A stretch of DNA of 64,000 bases from Wenzhouxiangella sp042310355 (GTDB lineage: Bacteria; Pseudomonadota; Gammaproteobacteria; Xanthomonadales; Wenzhouxiangellaceae): NCBI RefSeq assembly GCF_042310355.1, contig NZ_JBHJMR010000005.1, forward strand, positions 1 through 64,000, read 5' to 3'. The position numbers and the translations under genes are program-made. Below the pieces are notes generated by a model. The model was not told where the DNA came from. It saw only the letters and a program-made list of their open reading frames with translations, and made no database searches. Positions 50,972-58,043 of the stretch are shown piece by piece (the stretch's first letter is position 1; each line of letters begins with the position of its first letter).

Positions 50972-50995
50972 GGCCTGTTCAAAATTGAACAAGGC
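50972..50995. promoter_or_regulatory. Palindrome A, possible MarR-type operator
   Basis: GGCC-TGTTCA-AAAT-TGAACA-AGGCC is an almost perfect palindrome of 24 bases downstream of the promoter. A related inverted repeat, TGTTCAAGCTTGAACG, sits in the same place in leader B. The pair is a good candidate for the binding site of the MarR-family regulator encoded just downstream. Confidence 0.65.
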
Positions 50996-51085
50996 CGGGC
51001 GCGGAGCGGGGGGCTGGGTGGTGCGATTCAGTGTTCGGGAATCGCTGGATTCGGATCCCCCCGGTTTTTTCCAGCGCTGGGAAGG

Positions 51086-51114
51086 ATTCTAGTGGGGGGG
51101 TGGGGGAGTGTCAA
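51086..51114 (-). promoter_or_regulatory. Sigma-70 promoter A
   Basis: On the minus strand TTGACA (51114-51109), a 17-base spacer and TAGAAT (51091-51086) form a near-consensus sigma-70 promoter. Transcription would start near 51079 and run through the palindrome, hairpin and ops into the MarR-type gene. The G-rich plus-strand spacer is repeated in promoter B in a diverged form. Confidence 0.75.
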
Positions 51115-51121
51115 CGGGGGT

Positions 51122-51240
<119 letters not shown>

Positions 51241-51271
51241 GGGCATCGGCGTTGGCGGGTGGGGTTTCTGG

Positions 51272-51694
51272 TTAGATGGTTGTCATTCCTTGTGCGGTGG
51301 CGGCTTTGTTGAGGCGGCGGTCGAAGGAGGCGAACTGGACGTTTTGTCCGCTTTGGGCGGCCAGGTAGCTGGCGGTTGCCAGTTGCACGGCGTCGTAGGC
51401 GCGCAGGGCGTAGAGTTCAGCGTGTTCGCCGGCGAGTTCGACGATGGGCTGGCTGACTTCCATGACGAAAAAGTCGTCCCAGTCGGTGGCCAATGCTTTT
51501 CTGGCCTGGTCGAGTGGGGGTTCGTCTTCCGGGGTCGTTCTCGCTCGCCGCGCCAGGGCGGCGTAATACTCGGCCCAGGCAATGCGGCTGACGGCCAGGA
51601 CGGCAGCTTGTCCGGCGGCCTGGTGCGTGATTTCGCTGCCATCCTCGACCACATAGAGCTTGACCAGGGCCGAGGTGTCTAGGAACAGAATCAC
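51272..51694 (-). CDS. vapC: VapC-type PIN-domain toxin
   Basis: From GTG 51694 (GTGA overlap with the antitoxin stop) the protein has 140 residues. ILFLDTSALVKLYVVED (first Asp), SRIAWAEYYAALARRA (Glu), LRAYDAVQLATASYLA (Asp) and FASFDRRLNKAA (Asp) give a complete PIN-domain acidic set. It should be a magnesium-dependent ribonuclease, inhibited by the VapB encoded just before it. Confidence 0.9.
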   Translation of the reverse strand: MILFLDTSALVKLYVVEDGSEITHQAAGQAAVLAVSRIAWAEYYAALARRARTTPEDEPPLDQARKALATDWDDFFVMEVSQPIVELAGEHAELYALRAYDAVQLATASYLAAQSGQNVQFASFDRRLNKAATAQGMTTI

Positions 51695-51954
51695 CCGCGC
51701 TCCCGAAGCACGGTGGTGGACAGTGGTTCGCCCTGACCACTGATTCTGATCTGGGCGCCGGCCGGCTTTCCGCCGCGCCAGCGGGCTTCTCCGGCAGCCA
51801 GCAGGCGGGCCAGGCCGTCGTCCTGCGTGTCGGGCACACCGGTGATGCGCGCGATTTCCTTGCGATGAGAAGTGACCCGAATCACCTTGCCGGCGCGTGC
51901 TTCGGCCAGGTATTGCGACAGATGGGCCTTCAATTCGCGGATGGAGACGGTCAT
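51691..51954 (-). CDS. vapB: Phd/VapB-type antitoxin
   Basis: The protein has 87 residues. MTVSIRELKAHLSQYLAEAR then AGKVIRVTSHRKEIARITGV is the Phd-type DNA-binding fold. The tail with ARWRGGKPAGAQIRISG and LSTTVLRERG is the common PIN-partner ending. The ATG at 51954 is preceded by a promoter and direct repeats (51955-52014) that probably serve autoregulation. Confidence 0.87.
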   Translation of the reverse strand: MTVSIRELKAHLSQYLAEARAGKVIRVTSHRKEIARITGVPDTQDDGLARLLAAGEARWRGGKPAGAQIRISGQGEPLSTTVLRERG

Positions 51955-52014
51955 TTGTGGTCACGGATGATTTTTCGGGGATTTTATTGTGGTCACTTGT
52001 GGTGGGGGTGTCAA
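51955..52014 (-). promoter_or_regulatory. Promoter and direct repeats of the VapBC module
   Basis: On the minus strand TTGACA (52014-52009), 17 bases, then CACAAT (51991-51986) form a promoter. The sequence TTGTGGTCAC on the plus strand occurs twice (51955-51964 and 51987-51996), 32 bases apart, which is three helical turns. One copy overlaps the -10 region and the other abuts the antitoxin start, as expected for cooperative autorepression. Confidence 0.6.
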
Positions 52015-52026
52015 GGTTGGGGGAAG

Positions 52027-52082
52027 AAAGGTTTCAGGGGAAACAATCGGCGGGTTACGGTTTACGGGTTACGGGTTACGCG
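52027..52082. repeat. Heptamer tract (GGTTTCA and GGTTACG types)
   Basis: One GGTTTCAGG unit and four GGTTACG/GGTTTACG units lie just upstream of the VapBC promoter, in the 160-base gap before the next VapC gene's stop. Confidence 0.75.
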
Positions 52083-52174
52083 ATCGGGGTGGGGGGTGCG
52101 GGGTGCGGGATGGCGCTTCGTGTCGAGTTCCGGGACGATGCTTGGCCTTGGTTTCGGCGGTTGGTTGTTTGCGA

Positions 52175-52588
52175 TTAGGTGATTTGGTGGACGATTAGGT
52201 CCTCGATTTTGCTGAAATCGCCGTCGCCTGTGACGAAGGCCGTGGGCTGGGGTAGCTGCAGGGCGCTTGCTGCCTGGAGGGCGTCGGGTGTTTTCAGGCC
52301 GTGTGCTGCGCGGAGTCGGGTGGCTTGTTCAATGACTCTGCTGTCCAGCTCGATGATCGTCAGGCCGGGGTCCGAGAAAAATTGGTTGAATTTCCCGAGT
52401 CTTGTTTCGTCGCCGCTTCTCATGGGGTGGAATCGGCACTCCAGAAGGCTCAGGGCCGAGATCACGAGCGCGGGGTCGTCGCTGTCGCTGGCCAGGGTTG
52501 TCAGGACTTCGCGGGTTGTTTGCTGGATCGTTGGTTCGCCCTCGAGTAGGTAGATGATGGCGCTGGCGTCCAGGAAAATGGGGTTCAA
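52175..52588 (-). CDS. vapC: PIN-domain toxin (VapC-like)
   Basis: The protein has 137 residues. NPIFLDASAIIYLLEGEP (first Asp and Glu), VISALSLLECRFHPMRSG (Glu), LKTPDALQAASALQL (Asp) and FVTGDGDFSKIEDLIV (Asp) give an intact PIN active site. It is a predicted ribonuclease. It overlaps the antitoxin gene by four bases. Confidence 0.9.
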   Translation of the reverse strand: MNPIFLDASAIIYLLEGEPTIQQTTREVLTTLASDSDDPALVISALSLLECRFHPMRSGDETRLGKFNQFFSDPGLTIIELDSRVIEQATRLRAAHGLKTPDALQAASALQLPQPTAFVTGDGDFSKIEDLIVHQIT

Positions 52589-52854
52589 CGGTCCCAGGCT
52601 CCACGTTCTTCCCGAAGCTGCTCGTCAATTTCCTGCTTCGAGCGTCCGGCTTCGTTGGAGGCGTTGAGAAGCTGGTTCCACAGCGCGGTTCGCGCTCTTG
52701 GCAGATCCGTCAGGCGCCGGTATTCGTCTTCGCTCAGGATGACGTAGCGGGGCTGGTTGCGCTGGATGACATGGACCGGGCCGCGTTGGAGCGCTTCATC
52801 GACGGCCGCGATGCCTCGTCGCTTGATTTCCTGGGCGGTGATGGTGTTTTCCAT
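52585..52854 (-). CDS. vapB: Phd-type antitoxin with a shared antitoxin tail
   Basis: From ATG 52854 the protein has 89 residues. MENTITAQEIKRRGIAAVDE then ALQRGPVHVIQRNQPRYVIL and SEDEYRRL is the Phd/YefM fold in the I-T-A-x-E-x-K-R-R-G form. The end SKQEIDEQLREERGAWDR nearly repeats the end of the HicB protein at 47465-47938, a tail found on several antitoxins. The open frame continues to 52896, but ATG 52854 matches family starts. Confidence 0.85.
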   Translation of the reverse strand: MENTITAQEIKRRGIAAVDEALQRGPVHVIQRNQPRYVILSEDEYRRLTDLPRARTALWNQLLNASNEAGRSKQEIDEQLREERGAWDR

Positions 52855-53046
52855 TTTGGTTGCCGCGAGTACTGTAACTGGTGCAGATTTTAGCACTGGG
52901 GGTCTAAAGAAGGTTTCAGGGTTCAGGTTTCAGGTTTCAGGGAAAACAGGCGACGGGTTTCGGGTTACGCGATCGGGGTGCGGCGCGGCTGGCGTTGGGG
53001 GACGGCTTTGCCGTGCTGGATGGGTGCGTTGGTCTGAGCGGGGGGC

Positions 53047-53132
53047 GTAGGATGTGTGGAGGCCGGAGGCCGTAACGCATCGGCTGCGGTTGGGTTTGGC
53101 TGATGCGTTGCGCTTTGCTCCACGCATCCTAC
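53047..53132. repeat. Long hairpin repeat, full unit 1
   Basis: This 86-base imperfect palindrome has outer arms GTAGGATG-T-GTGGAG / CTCCAC-G-CATCCTAC and inner arms ACGCATC / GATGCGT. It is one of seven full units of the same family in the window. Confidence 0.9.
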
Positions 53133-53246
53133 GGTCGATGATTCCGCGGTTTACGGGTTACGGTTTACGGATCACGGGCCAGTGATCAGGGACCAGGGGG
53201 ACGGCTTTGCCGTGTGGGGTGGGGGCGCTGGTCTGAGCGGGGGGGC

Positions 53247-53332
53247 GTAGGATGTGTGGAGGCCGGAGGCCGTAACGCATCGGCTGCGGTTGGGTTGGGC
53301 TGATGCGTTGCGCTGCGCTCCACGCATCCTAC
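53247..53332. repeat. Long hairpin repeat, full unit 2
   Basis: This unit is nearly identical to unit 1 and shares about 20 bases of left flank with it (GGTCTGAGCGGGGGG), so the pair may result from local duplication. Confidence 0.9.
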
Positions 53333-53623
53333 GGTCGATGATTCCGCGGTTTACGGTTTACGGTTTCCGGTTTCCGGACCACGGACCACGGACCACGGAC
53401 CACGGACCACCGACTCCGCTTGGGTTTGGCTGATGCGTTGCGCTTCGCTCCACGCATCCTACGGTCGATGATTCCGCGGTTTACGGTTTACGGATCACGG
53501 GCCAGTGACTAGGGCGACGGCTTTGCCGTGTGGGGTGGGGGCGCTGGTCTGGATGGGGGGCGTAGGATGTGTGGAGGCCGGAGGCCGGAACGCATCGGCT
53601 GCGGTTGGGTTTGGCTACGAGGA

Positions 53624-54985
53624 CTACAGGCGTGCATCCACGATTTCCGCCGGCAGGGCGCTTTTGAGGTCGTAGATGATGCTTTCGGGTTTGAGCCAGT
53701 GGCGGATGCCCGGGTTTTCGGCCTGGGTGAATTCGCGGTGGGCGACGCAGAGGATGGCGGCGTCGTAGGTTTGTTTGGCCGGGGATTCGGTCAGGTCGAG
53801 GCCGTATTCTTCTTTGGCCTCGGCCGGGTCGGCCCAGGGGTCGTGGACGTCGACTTGCAGGTTGTAGTGCTCGAGGGCCTTGATGACGTCGACCACGCGG
53901 GTGTTTCTCAGGTCGGGGCAGTTTTCCTTGAAGGTCAGGCCCAGGACCAGGACGCGGGCGCCGGGGCGGTAGCAGCCCTTGGCGGCCATGAGTTTGATCA
54001 TTTCGCCGGCGACGAAGGGGCCCATGCCGTCGTTGGTGCGCCGGCCCGACAGGATCATCTGCGGGTGGAAGCCGATCTGCTGGGCCTTGTGGGTCAGGTA
54101 GTAGGGGTCGACACCGATGCAGTGGCCGCCGACCAGGCCGGGCTTGAAGGGCAGGAAGTTCCACTTGGTGCCGGCGGCTTCGAGCACCGAGGTGGTGTCC
54201 AGCCCCAGGCGGTGGAACAGCATGGCCAGTTCGTTGACCAGGGCGATGTTGACGTCGCGTTGGGTGTTTTCGATGACTTTGGCGGCCTCCGCTACGCGGA
54301 TGCTCTTTGCTTTGTGGGTGCCCGCACTGACGATTGACGCGTAGAGTGAGTCGACAAAATCTGCCGCTTCGGCGGTTGAGCCGCTTGTGACCTTTACTAT
54401 GTCGGAGACTCTGTGGGCTTTGTCGCCGGGGTTTACACGTTCGGGGGAATAGCCTGCAAAGAAGGTTTCAGGTTTCAGGTTTAAGGTTTCAGGGGTTTGC
54501 TCGCCTGCGGCCTCGCTGGTGGCTAGGGTTAGGCCGGATTCGGCTTCCAGGATGGGGACGCAGTCTTCTTCTGTGCAGCCGGGGTAGACGGTGGACTCGT
54601 AGATGACGATGTTGCCGGGGCTGAGCGCCTTGCCGACGGTTTTGCTGGCCGCGAGCAGGGGGCGCAGGTCGGGGCGTCGGTAGTCGTCGATGGGGGTGGG
54701 GACGGTGACGATGTAGACGCTGGCCTCAGTGATGTCGTCGATTTCGGTGGTCAGTTCGAGGTTGTCGGCCACGGCCTGCAGTTCCGACGCCTCGACTTCG
54801 CGGGTGGTGTCCTTGCCGGCTCGCAGTTCCTCGACTCGGGGTTTTTTGATGTCGAAGCCGATGACCTTGTATTTCTTGGCGAATTCGACGGCTAAGGGCA
54901 AACCGACATAGCCGAGGCCGATGATGGCGATTTTGGATTGGCCGGAGGTTAGGGAGGACTGGAGATTTTCGAATTGGTTTTCCAT
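53624..54985 (-). CDS. UDP-sugar 6-dehydrogenase (TviB/WbpA type) with a repeat-derived insertion
   Basis: The protein has 453 residues. The NAD-binding IAIIGLGYVGLPLAVEFAKK, YIVTVPTPID and YESTVYPGCTEE, FAGYSPERVNPGD, the catalytic-Cys loop GLVGGHCIGVDPYYL and the C-terminal VLGLTFKENCPDLRNTRVVD place it with UDP-HexNAc dehydrogenases that make uronic acids. Between SGLTL and FFAGYSPER about 20 residues (ATSEAAGEQTPETLNLKPET) are encoded by a heptamer tract plus the GCTCGCCTGCGG motif (54463-54523); relatives have only a few residues there. The insertion keeps the frame and falls in a loop. The gene's stop codon lies eight bases from a half hairpin repeat. Confidence 0.92.
   Translation of the reverse strand: MENQFENLQSSLTSGQSKIAIIGLGYVGLPLAVEFAKKYKVIGFDIKKPRVEELRAGKDTTREVEASELQAVADNLELTTEIDDITEASVYIVTVPTPIDDYRRPDLRPLLAASKTVGKALSPGNIVIYESTVYPGCTEEDCVPILEAESGLTLATSEAAGEQTPETLNLKPETFFAGYSPERVNPGDKAHRVSDIVKVTSGSTAEAADFVDSLYASIVSAGTHKAKSIRVAEAAKVIENTQRDVNIALVNELAMLFHRLGLDTTSVLEAAGTKWNFLPFKPGLVGGHCIGVDPYYLTHKAQQIGFHPQMILSGRRTNDGMGPFVAGEMIKLMAAKGCYRPGARVLVLGLTFKENCPDLRNTRVVDVIKALEHYNLQVDVHDPWADPAEAKEEYGLDLTESPAKQTYDAAILCVAHREFTQAENPGIRHWLKPESIIYDLKSALPAEIVDARL
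54463..54523. repeat. Repeat cassette inside the dehydrogenase coding sequence
   Basis: Four GGTTTCA/GGTTTAA heptamers (54463-54494) followed by TTTGCTCGCCTGCGGCCTCG match the intergenic pattern at 48988-49040 and 55028-55110. Here it lies within an open reading frame, in frame and without stops. Confidence 0.85.
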
Positions 54986-55092
54986 AAAGGTTTCAGGTTT
55001 CAGGTTTCAGGTTTCAGGAAAAGCAGTTTCGGCTCGCCTTTGGTTTTGCTGGGGGCGGCTTGCCTGTGGCATTGCCGGGTCAAATGGAGGTT
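54986..55092. repeat. Heptamer tract and GCTTGCCTGTGGC motif
   Basis: Four GGTTTCA units (54989-55019) precede two copies of the GC-rich companion motif (about 55028-55078). A further tract starts at 55089 and contains the stop codon of the four-helix-bundle gene. Confidence 0.8.
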
Positions 55093-55479
55093 TCAGGTTT
55101 CCGGGGGATCCTGGTCTGTTTCGTTGAGTTTGCTTGACCTGGCTTTGGCCAGGCCGCGGAGCATTGCGCCGATTTCTTTGCATTCCTGGACGATTCGGTC
55201 GGCGGTCTTTTGTTCGAGCAAGCCTGTTGATCTGGCTATGTAGGCCTGGGTTCTGAGTTCGGCTGCTGAGCCCTGGGCGATTTTCAGGAATCGGACGAAG
55301 TCCTTGTCAGTGCCGCGTTCGTAGCCTTCCGCGATGTTGGATGGGATCGACACCGCCGCACGCGTCATTTGATCCCTCAGGCCAAACTCCCGAGATCCGT
55401 CCAGGGCTTCGTACACGCTCCGAGCGAGCCGACAGCCCCGCTTCCAAACATCAAGCGATTCAAACGACTGATACCCCAT
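55093..55479 (-). CDS. Four-helix-bundle protein (23S rRNA intervening-sequence type)
   Basis: The protein has 128 residues. SFESLDVWKRGCRLARSVYE, FGLRDQMTRAAVSIPSNIAE, GYERGTDKDFVRFLKIAQGS and AAELRTQAYIARSTGLL are the standard four-helix-bundle signature. The function is not established; members occur in rRNA intervening sequences and beside polysaccharide genes. The last residues (DPPET) and the stop codon are supplied by heptamer-repeat sequence (55089-55110). Confidence 0.85.
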   Translation of the reverse strand: MGYQSFESLDVWKRGCRLARSVYEALDGSREFGLRDQMTRAAVSIPSNIAEGYERGTDKDFVRFLKIAQGSAAELRTQAYIARSTGLLEQKTADRIVQECKEIGAMLRGLAKARSSKLNETDQDPPET

Positions 55480-55507
55480 CGACTACAAACCCCTGAAGAT
55501 CAATGTG

Positions 55508-55545
55508 TTTTCCCTGAAACCTGAAACCTGAACCCTGAAACCCTA
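55508..55545. repeat. TTTCAGG-type heptamer tract
   Basis: Five units (CCTGAAA / CCCTGAA on the plus strand, opposite orientation to most tracts) lie directly downstream of the epimerase stop codon. Confidence 0.8.
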
Positions 55546-55547
55546 TT

Positions 55548-56582
55548 TTAGGCCTTGTAGTAGTTGCGGTACCACTTGACGAAATTGGCCACCCCTTCTT
55601 CGACGTTGACCTGCGGCCGGTAGTCGATGGCATTGCTCAGGTTGGCGACGTCGGATTCGGTGTCGGGGACGTCGCCGGGTTGCAGGGGGAGCATTTCCAT
55701 CCGGGCTTTTTTGCCCAGTTCCTGTTCCAGCACTTCGATGTAGCGCATCAACTCGACGCTGTTTTCGTTGCCGATGTTGTAGATGCGGTACGGGGCGATG
55801 CCGCTGGTGGACGGGTCGGGATTGTTGCTGTCCCAGTCGGGGTTCTTCGTCGGCGGTTTGTCGAGGATGCGGATGATGCCTTCGGCGATGTCGTCGACGT
55901 AGGTGAAGCTGCGGCGGTGTTTGCCGTGGTTGAAGACCTTGATCGGCTCGCCGGCCAGGATGGCCTTGGTGAACAGGAAAAGCGCCATGTCGGGTCGGCC
56001 CCAGGGGCCGTAGACGGTGAAAAAGCGTAAGCCGGTGCTCGGGATGTCGTAGAGATGGGCGTAGCTGTGGGCCATCATCTCGTTGGCTTTCTTGCTGGCC
56101 GCGTACAGCGTGAGCGGGTGTTCGGTGCTCTCGGACTCGGTGAACGGCATTTTGGTGTTGGCGCCGTAGACCGAGCTGGTCGAGGCGAACACCAAGTGCT
56201 CGATGCCGTGGTGGCGGCAGCCTTCGAGGATGTGCAGGGTGCCGGTGACGTTGGAGCTGACGTACACGTGCGGGTTCTCGGCGGCGTAGCGCACGCCCGC
56301 TTGCGCGGCCAGGTGGACCACCTTTCTCGGCTTGTGCTGGTCGAACACGGCTTCGACCAGGTCCCGGTCGGCCAGGTCGCCGGTGACGTGGTGGTAGTGC
56401 TCGTGCTCCTTGAAATGGGCCAGGCGATCGGCCTTGAGCTTGGGGTCGTAGTAGGGGTTGAGGTTGTCCAGGCCGACGACCTGTTCTCCCGCGTCGAGTA
56501 GGCGGCGGGTGACGTGGCTTCCGATGAAGCCGGCGGAGCCGGTGACCAGGGTCGGCCGGTCTTTTGGTGTGTTGGTATTCAA
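55548..56582 (-). CDS. UDP-glucuronate 4-epimerase-like SDR protein
   Basis: The protein has 344 residues. TLVTGSAGFIGSHVTRRLLD (NAD site), VVHLAAQAGVRYAAENPHVY, FASTSSVYGANTKMPFTE and LYAASKKANEMMAHSYAHL (Tyr-x3-Lys) then GLRFFTVYGPWGRPDMALFL form an extended SDR of the capsule-type UDP-GlcA epimerase family. It interconverts UDP-glucuronate and UDP-galacturonate. Together with the decarboxylase at 58.0-59.1 kb it makes alternative products from UDP-glucuronate. Confidence 0.92.
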   Translation of the reverse strand: MNTNTPKDRPTLVTGSAGFIGSHVTRRLLDAGEQVVGLDNLNPYYDPKLKADRLAHFKEHEHYHHVTGDLADRDLVEAVFDQHKPRKVVHLAAQAGVRYAAENPHVYVSSNVTGTLHILEGCRHHGIEHLVFASTSSVYGANTKMPFTESESTEHPLTLYAASKKANEMMAHSYAHLYDIPSTGLRFFTVYGPWGRPDMALFLFTKAILAGEPIKVFNHGKHRRSFTYVDDIAEGIIRILDKPPTKNPDWDSNNPDPSTSGIAPYRIYNIGNENSVELMRYIEVLEQELGKKARMEMLPLQPGDVPDTESDVANLSNAIDYRPQVNVEEGVANFVKWYRNYYKA

Positions 56583-56600
56583 AGCTTGTTGCCTGCCTGG

Positions 56601-56815
56601 TTATTTGGTGGTTCGTTTCAGGTGAGCAATGAAGGCTGAGAGCCTTCTGCCCACGGTTTCGCATCGGGCCTGCAGGTCCTGGAATGTCAGTTCGTCGATC
56701 GAGCCATTATCCAGGGCTACGTAGAGGTGTGACTGTACTTCAGCGCACGAACCTCTCGCGATTTTTAGAAATTGCACGAATTCCTGGCGCCCTCGGCGGC
56801 CGAATCGGGTCGCCG
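56601..56815 (-). pseudogene. C-terminal fragment of a four-helix-bundle gene
   Basis: The frame RRGRQEFVQFLKIARGSCAE then VQSHLYVALDNGSIDELTFQ is the second half of a four-helix-bundle protein similar to 55093-55479 (there DKDFVRFLKIAQGSAAELRT). The N-terminal helices are absent: the sequence upstream in this frame is a shadow of the HicB gene. The 5' part was replaced by a HicB gene, leaving a hybrid junction near 56800. Confidence 0.75.
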
Positions 56816-56970
56816 TCTTCCCGCATCCCGTCAAGGTGAAACTCGATCGCTTCCCGGATCTGTTGCTCGAGCTCTTCCACGGTTGCGCCGGTGGCCACGC
56901 ATCCAGGCAAATCCGGGACGTAAGCGGAGTAGTTGCCTTCTGCCTTTTCAATGACGATTGCGTATTTCAT
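56740..56970 (-). CDS. hicB: HicB-family antitoxin with a replaced C-terminus, no HicA partner
   Basis: The protein has 76 residues. MKYAIVIEKAEGNYSAYVPD then LPGCVATGATVEELEQQIRE and AIEFHLDGMREDGDPI is the N-terminal HicB fold found in short HicB antitoxins. After DPIRPP the frame runs into sequence that in another frame is the four-helix-bundle fragment (APGIRAISKNRERFVR), so the natural end was lost. No HicA gene precedes it; the gene overlaps the MqsA gene by four bases. Confidence 0.75.
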   Translation of the reverse strand: MKYAIVIEKAEGNYSAYVPDLPGCVATGATVEELEQQIREAIEFHLDGMREDGDPIRPPRAPGIRAISKNRERFVR

Positions 56971-57494
56971 GCCTTTACGAATTGCTCACGAACGGTGCGA
57001 ATCATGAACAAAAGGTGATCCTCTTCATTTTGGGTGATTCGTTCGACGGTATTGCGCGGCAGGTCGATTCCTTTCTGCTGGGCCAGCGTGAGCAGGTTGG
57101 AGGGGCTGGCGATGCACAGGCGAAGGGCTGTATCCATGGCTGCGCTCTGGACGATGTCATCACTCTCGTAGCGGGAGAACGCGACTGGCCCGCCGCCGAG
57201 TAATTGCGCAGCTAGCTTCTGGTTCAGACGCAGCCGTTTGCGGAATGCGCGAATCTCCCCTCCGCTGAGCAGGCCGTCGATTGATTTCTTGAATGCATTC
57301 ATGGCGCGCTTGTTCTCGCGCGCATCCTCGGCGCCGGTGAGTTCGGCACCGCAGTGGTCGCAAACGGTATAGCGCAATTCTAGTTCACCGGTTTTGCCGC
57401 GGTGCTCAACAGTTTCTGTTTCCGCTCGAGCCTGCAACGTGCCTTCGCCACAGGCCGGGCAGGTGCGATCGGTCGTCTTGGCTGAGTCGTTCAT
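56967..57494 (-). CDS. mqsA: MqsA-type antitoxin
   Basis: The protein has 175 residues. CPACGEGTL and YTVCDHCGAELTG form the zinc-binding N-terminal half, FKKSIDGLLSGGEIRAFRKR and LRLNQKLAAQLLGGGPVAFS then RYESDDIVQSAAMDTALRLC the XRE-type helix-turn-helix of MqsA/YgiT proteins. It follows the toxin gene with a one-base gap, the order of E. coli mqsRA. Residues 130-175 form an unusually long tail. Confidence 0.87.
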   Translation of the reverse strand: MNDSAKTTDRTCPACGEGTLQARAETETVEHRGKTGELELRYTVCDHCGAELTGAEDARENKRAMNAFKKSIDGLLSGGEIRAFRKRLRLNQKLAAQLLGGGPVAFSRYESDDIVQSAAMDTALRLCIASPSNLLTLAQQKGIDLPRNTVERITQNEEDHLLFMIRTVREQFVKA

Positions 57495-57495
57495 G

Positions 57496-57930
57496 TCAGG
57501 TGTGCTCCGGGTGGCTGGAGACGATCAACAGGACCGAGCCGGTCCGGGAGATTGCATATTTGAGGTAGTAGGTGATGTCGACGCTCTTGCCGGCATTTTC
57601 GATCCATTCACTCCGAGTCACGCTCCAGGAATCGCAGGCCGCCCATGGACCTTCAGGGCTCTGTTGGCACCATTCGGCGCCCTGAAAACGACCGCCTTGA
57701 ATCGCCGCGGCGACGAGTTGCGAAATATCCGATATGTCGAGTGACCACTTGGCCGCATCGCGGCCGGCTCTGCGCGTCCAGAACATCGCACTTTCAGTCT
57801 GAACCAGGGCCAGCACCTCGTCGGGATCATAGATGGGGGTTCTGGCGATGGTCCTGTTGCCGCCCGTAAGAGCGGCGTCGGGCACGGATCCTGGAAAGCG
57901 GCTGATGTTGCGAAGGCTATTATTTACCAT
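57496..57930 (-). CDS. mqsR: MqsR-type toxin
   Basis: The protein has 144 residues. TPIYDPDEVLALVQTESAMF and WSLDISDISQLVAAAIQGGR then WSVTRSEWIENAGKSVDITY with YLKYAISRTGSVLLIVSSH match the MqsR outline (P-x-Y-x-L-x-x-V, D-x-x-D-I, V-Y-L-K-x-x-I, V-L-V-S-F), extended by about 40 residues. MqsR is an mRNA interferase acting at GCU/GCA. Assignment rests on pattern and the adjacent MqsA gene, so moderate caution applies. Confidence 0.72.
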   Translation of the reverse strand: MVNNSLRNISRFPGSVPDAALTGGNRTIARTPIYDPDEVLALVQTESAMFWTRRAGRDAAKWSLDISDISQLVAAAIQGGRFQGAEWCQQSPEGPWAACDSWSVTRSEWIENAGKSVDITYYLKYAISRTGSVLLIVSSHPEHT

Positions 57931-58043
57931 AGTGATAAATATTGCAACCAGCGTGGCCGCGTTGCTTAGCTAAACCCCTCGCTTTCCCGGTTATTAGGCG
58001 CATTCTCGCTGTTGAGTCTTGGGAAGCGCATCCAGGGCCCTGA

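Larger units (their letters stand above)
52897..53623. repeat. Repeat array between the toxin-antitoxin island and the UDP-sugar dehydrogenase
   Basis: These 727 bases contain no gene. Heptamer tracts lie at 52912-52970, 53146-53178, 53347-53412 and 53474-53505 (GGTTTCA, GGTTTAC, GGTTTCC and CCACGGA types). Between them are two full hairpin repeats (53047-53132 and 53247-53332), a right half (53421-53462) and a left half (53562-53615). The left half ends eight bases before the dehydrogenase stop codon. Confidence 0.9.

Noticed and set aside
55543..56664. 373-codon minus-strand frame overlapping the UDP-GlcA epimerase in another frame
   Set aside because: Arg/Pro/His-rich shadow; the epimerase frame contains all SDR motifs.
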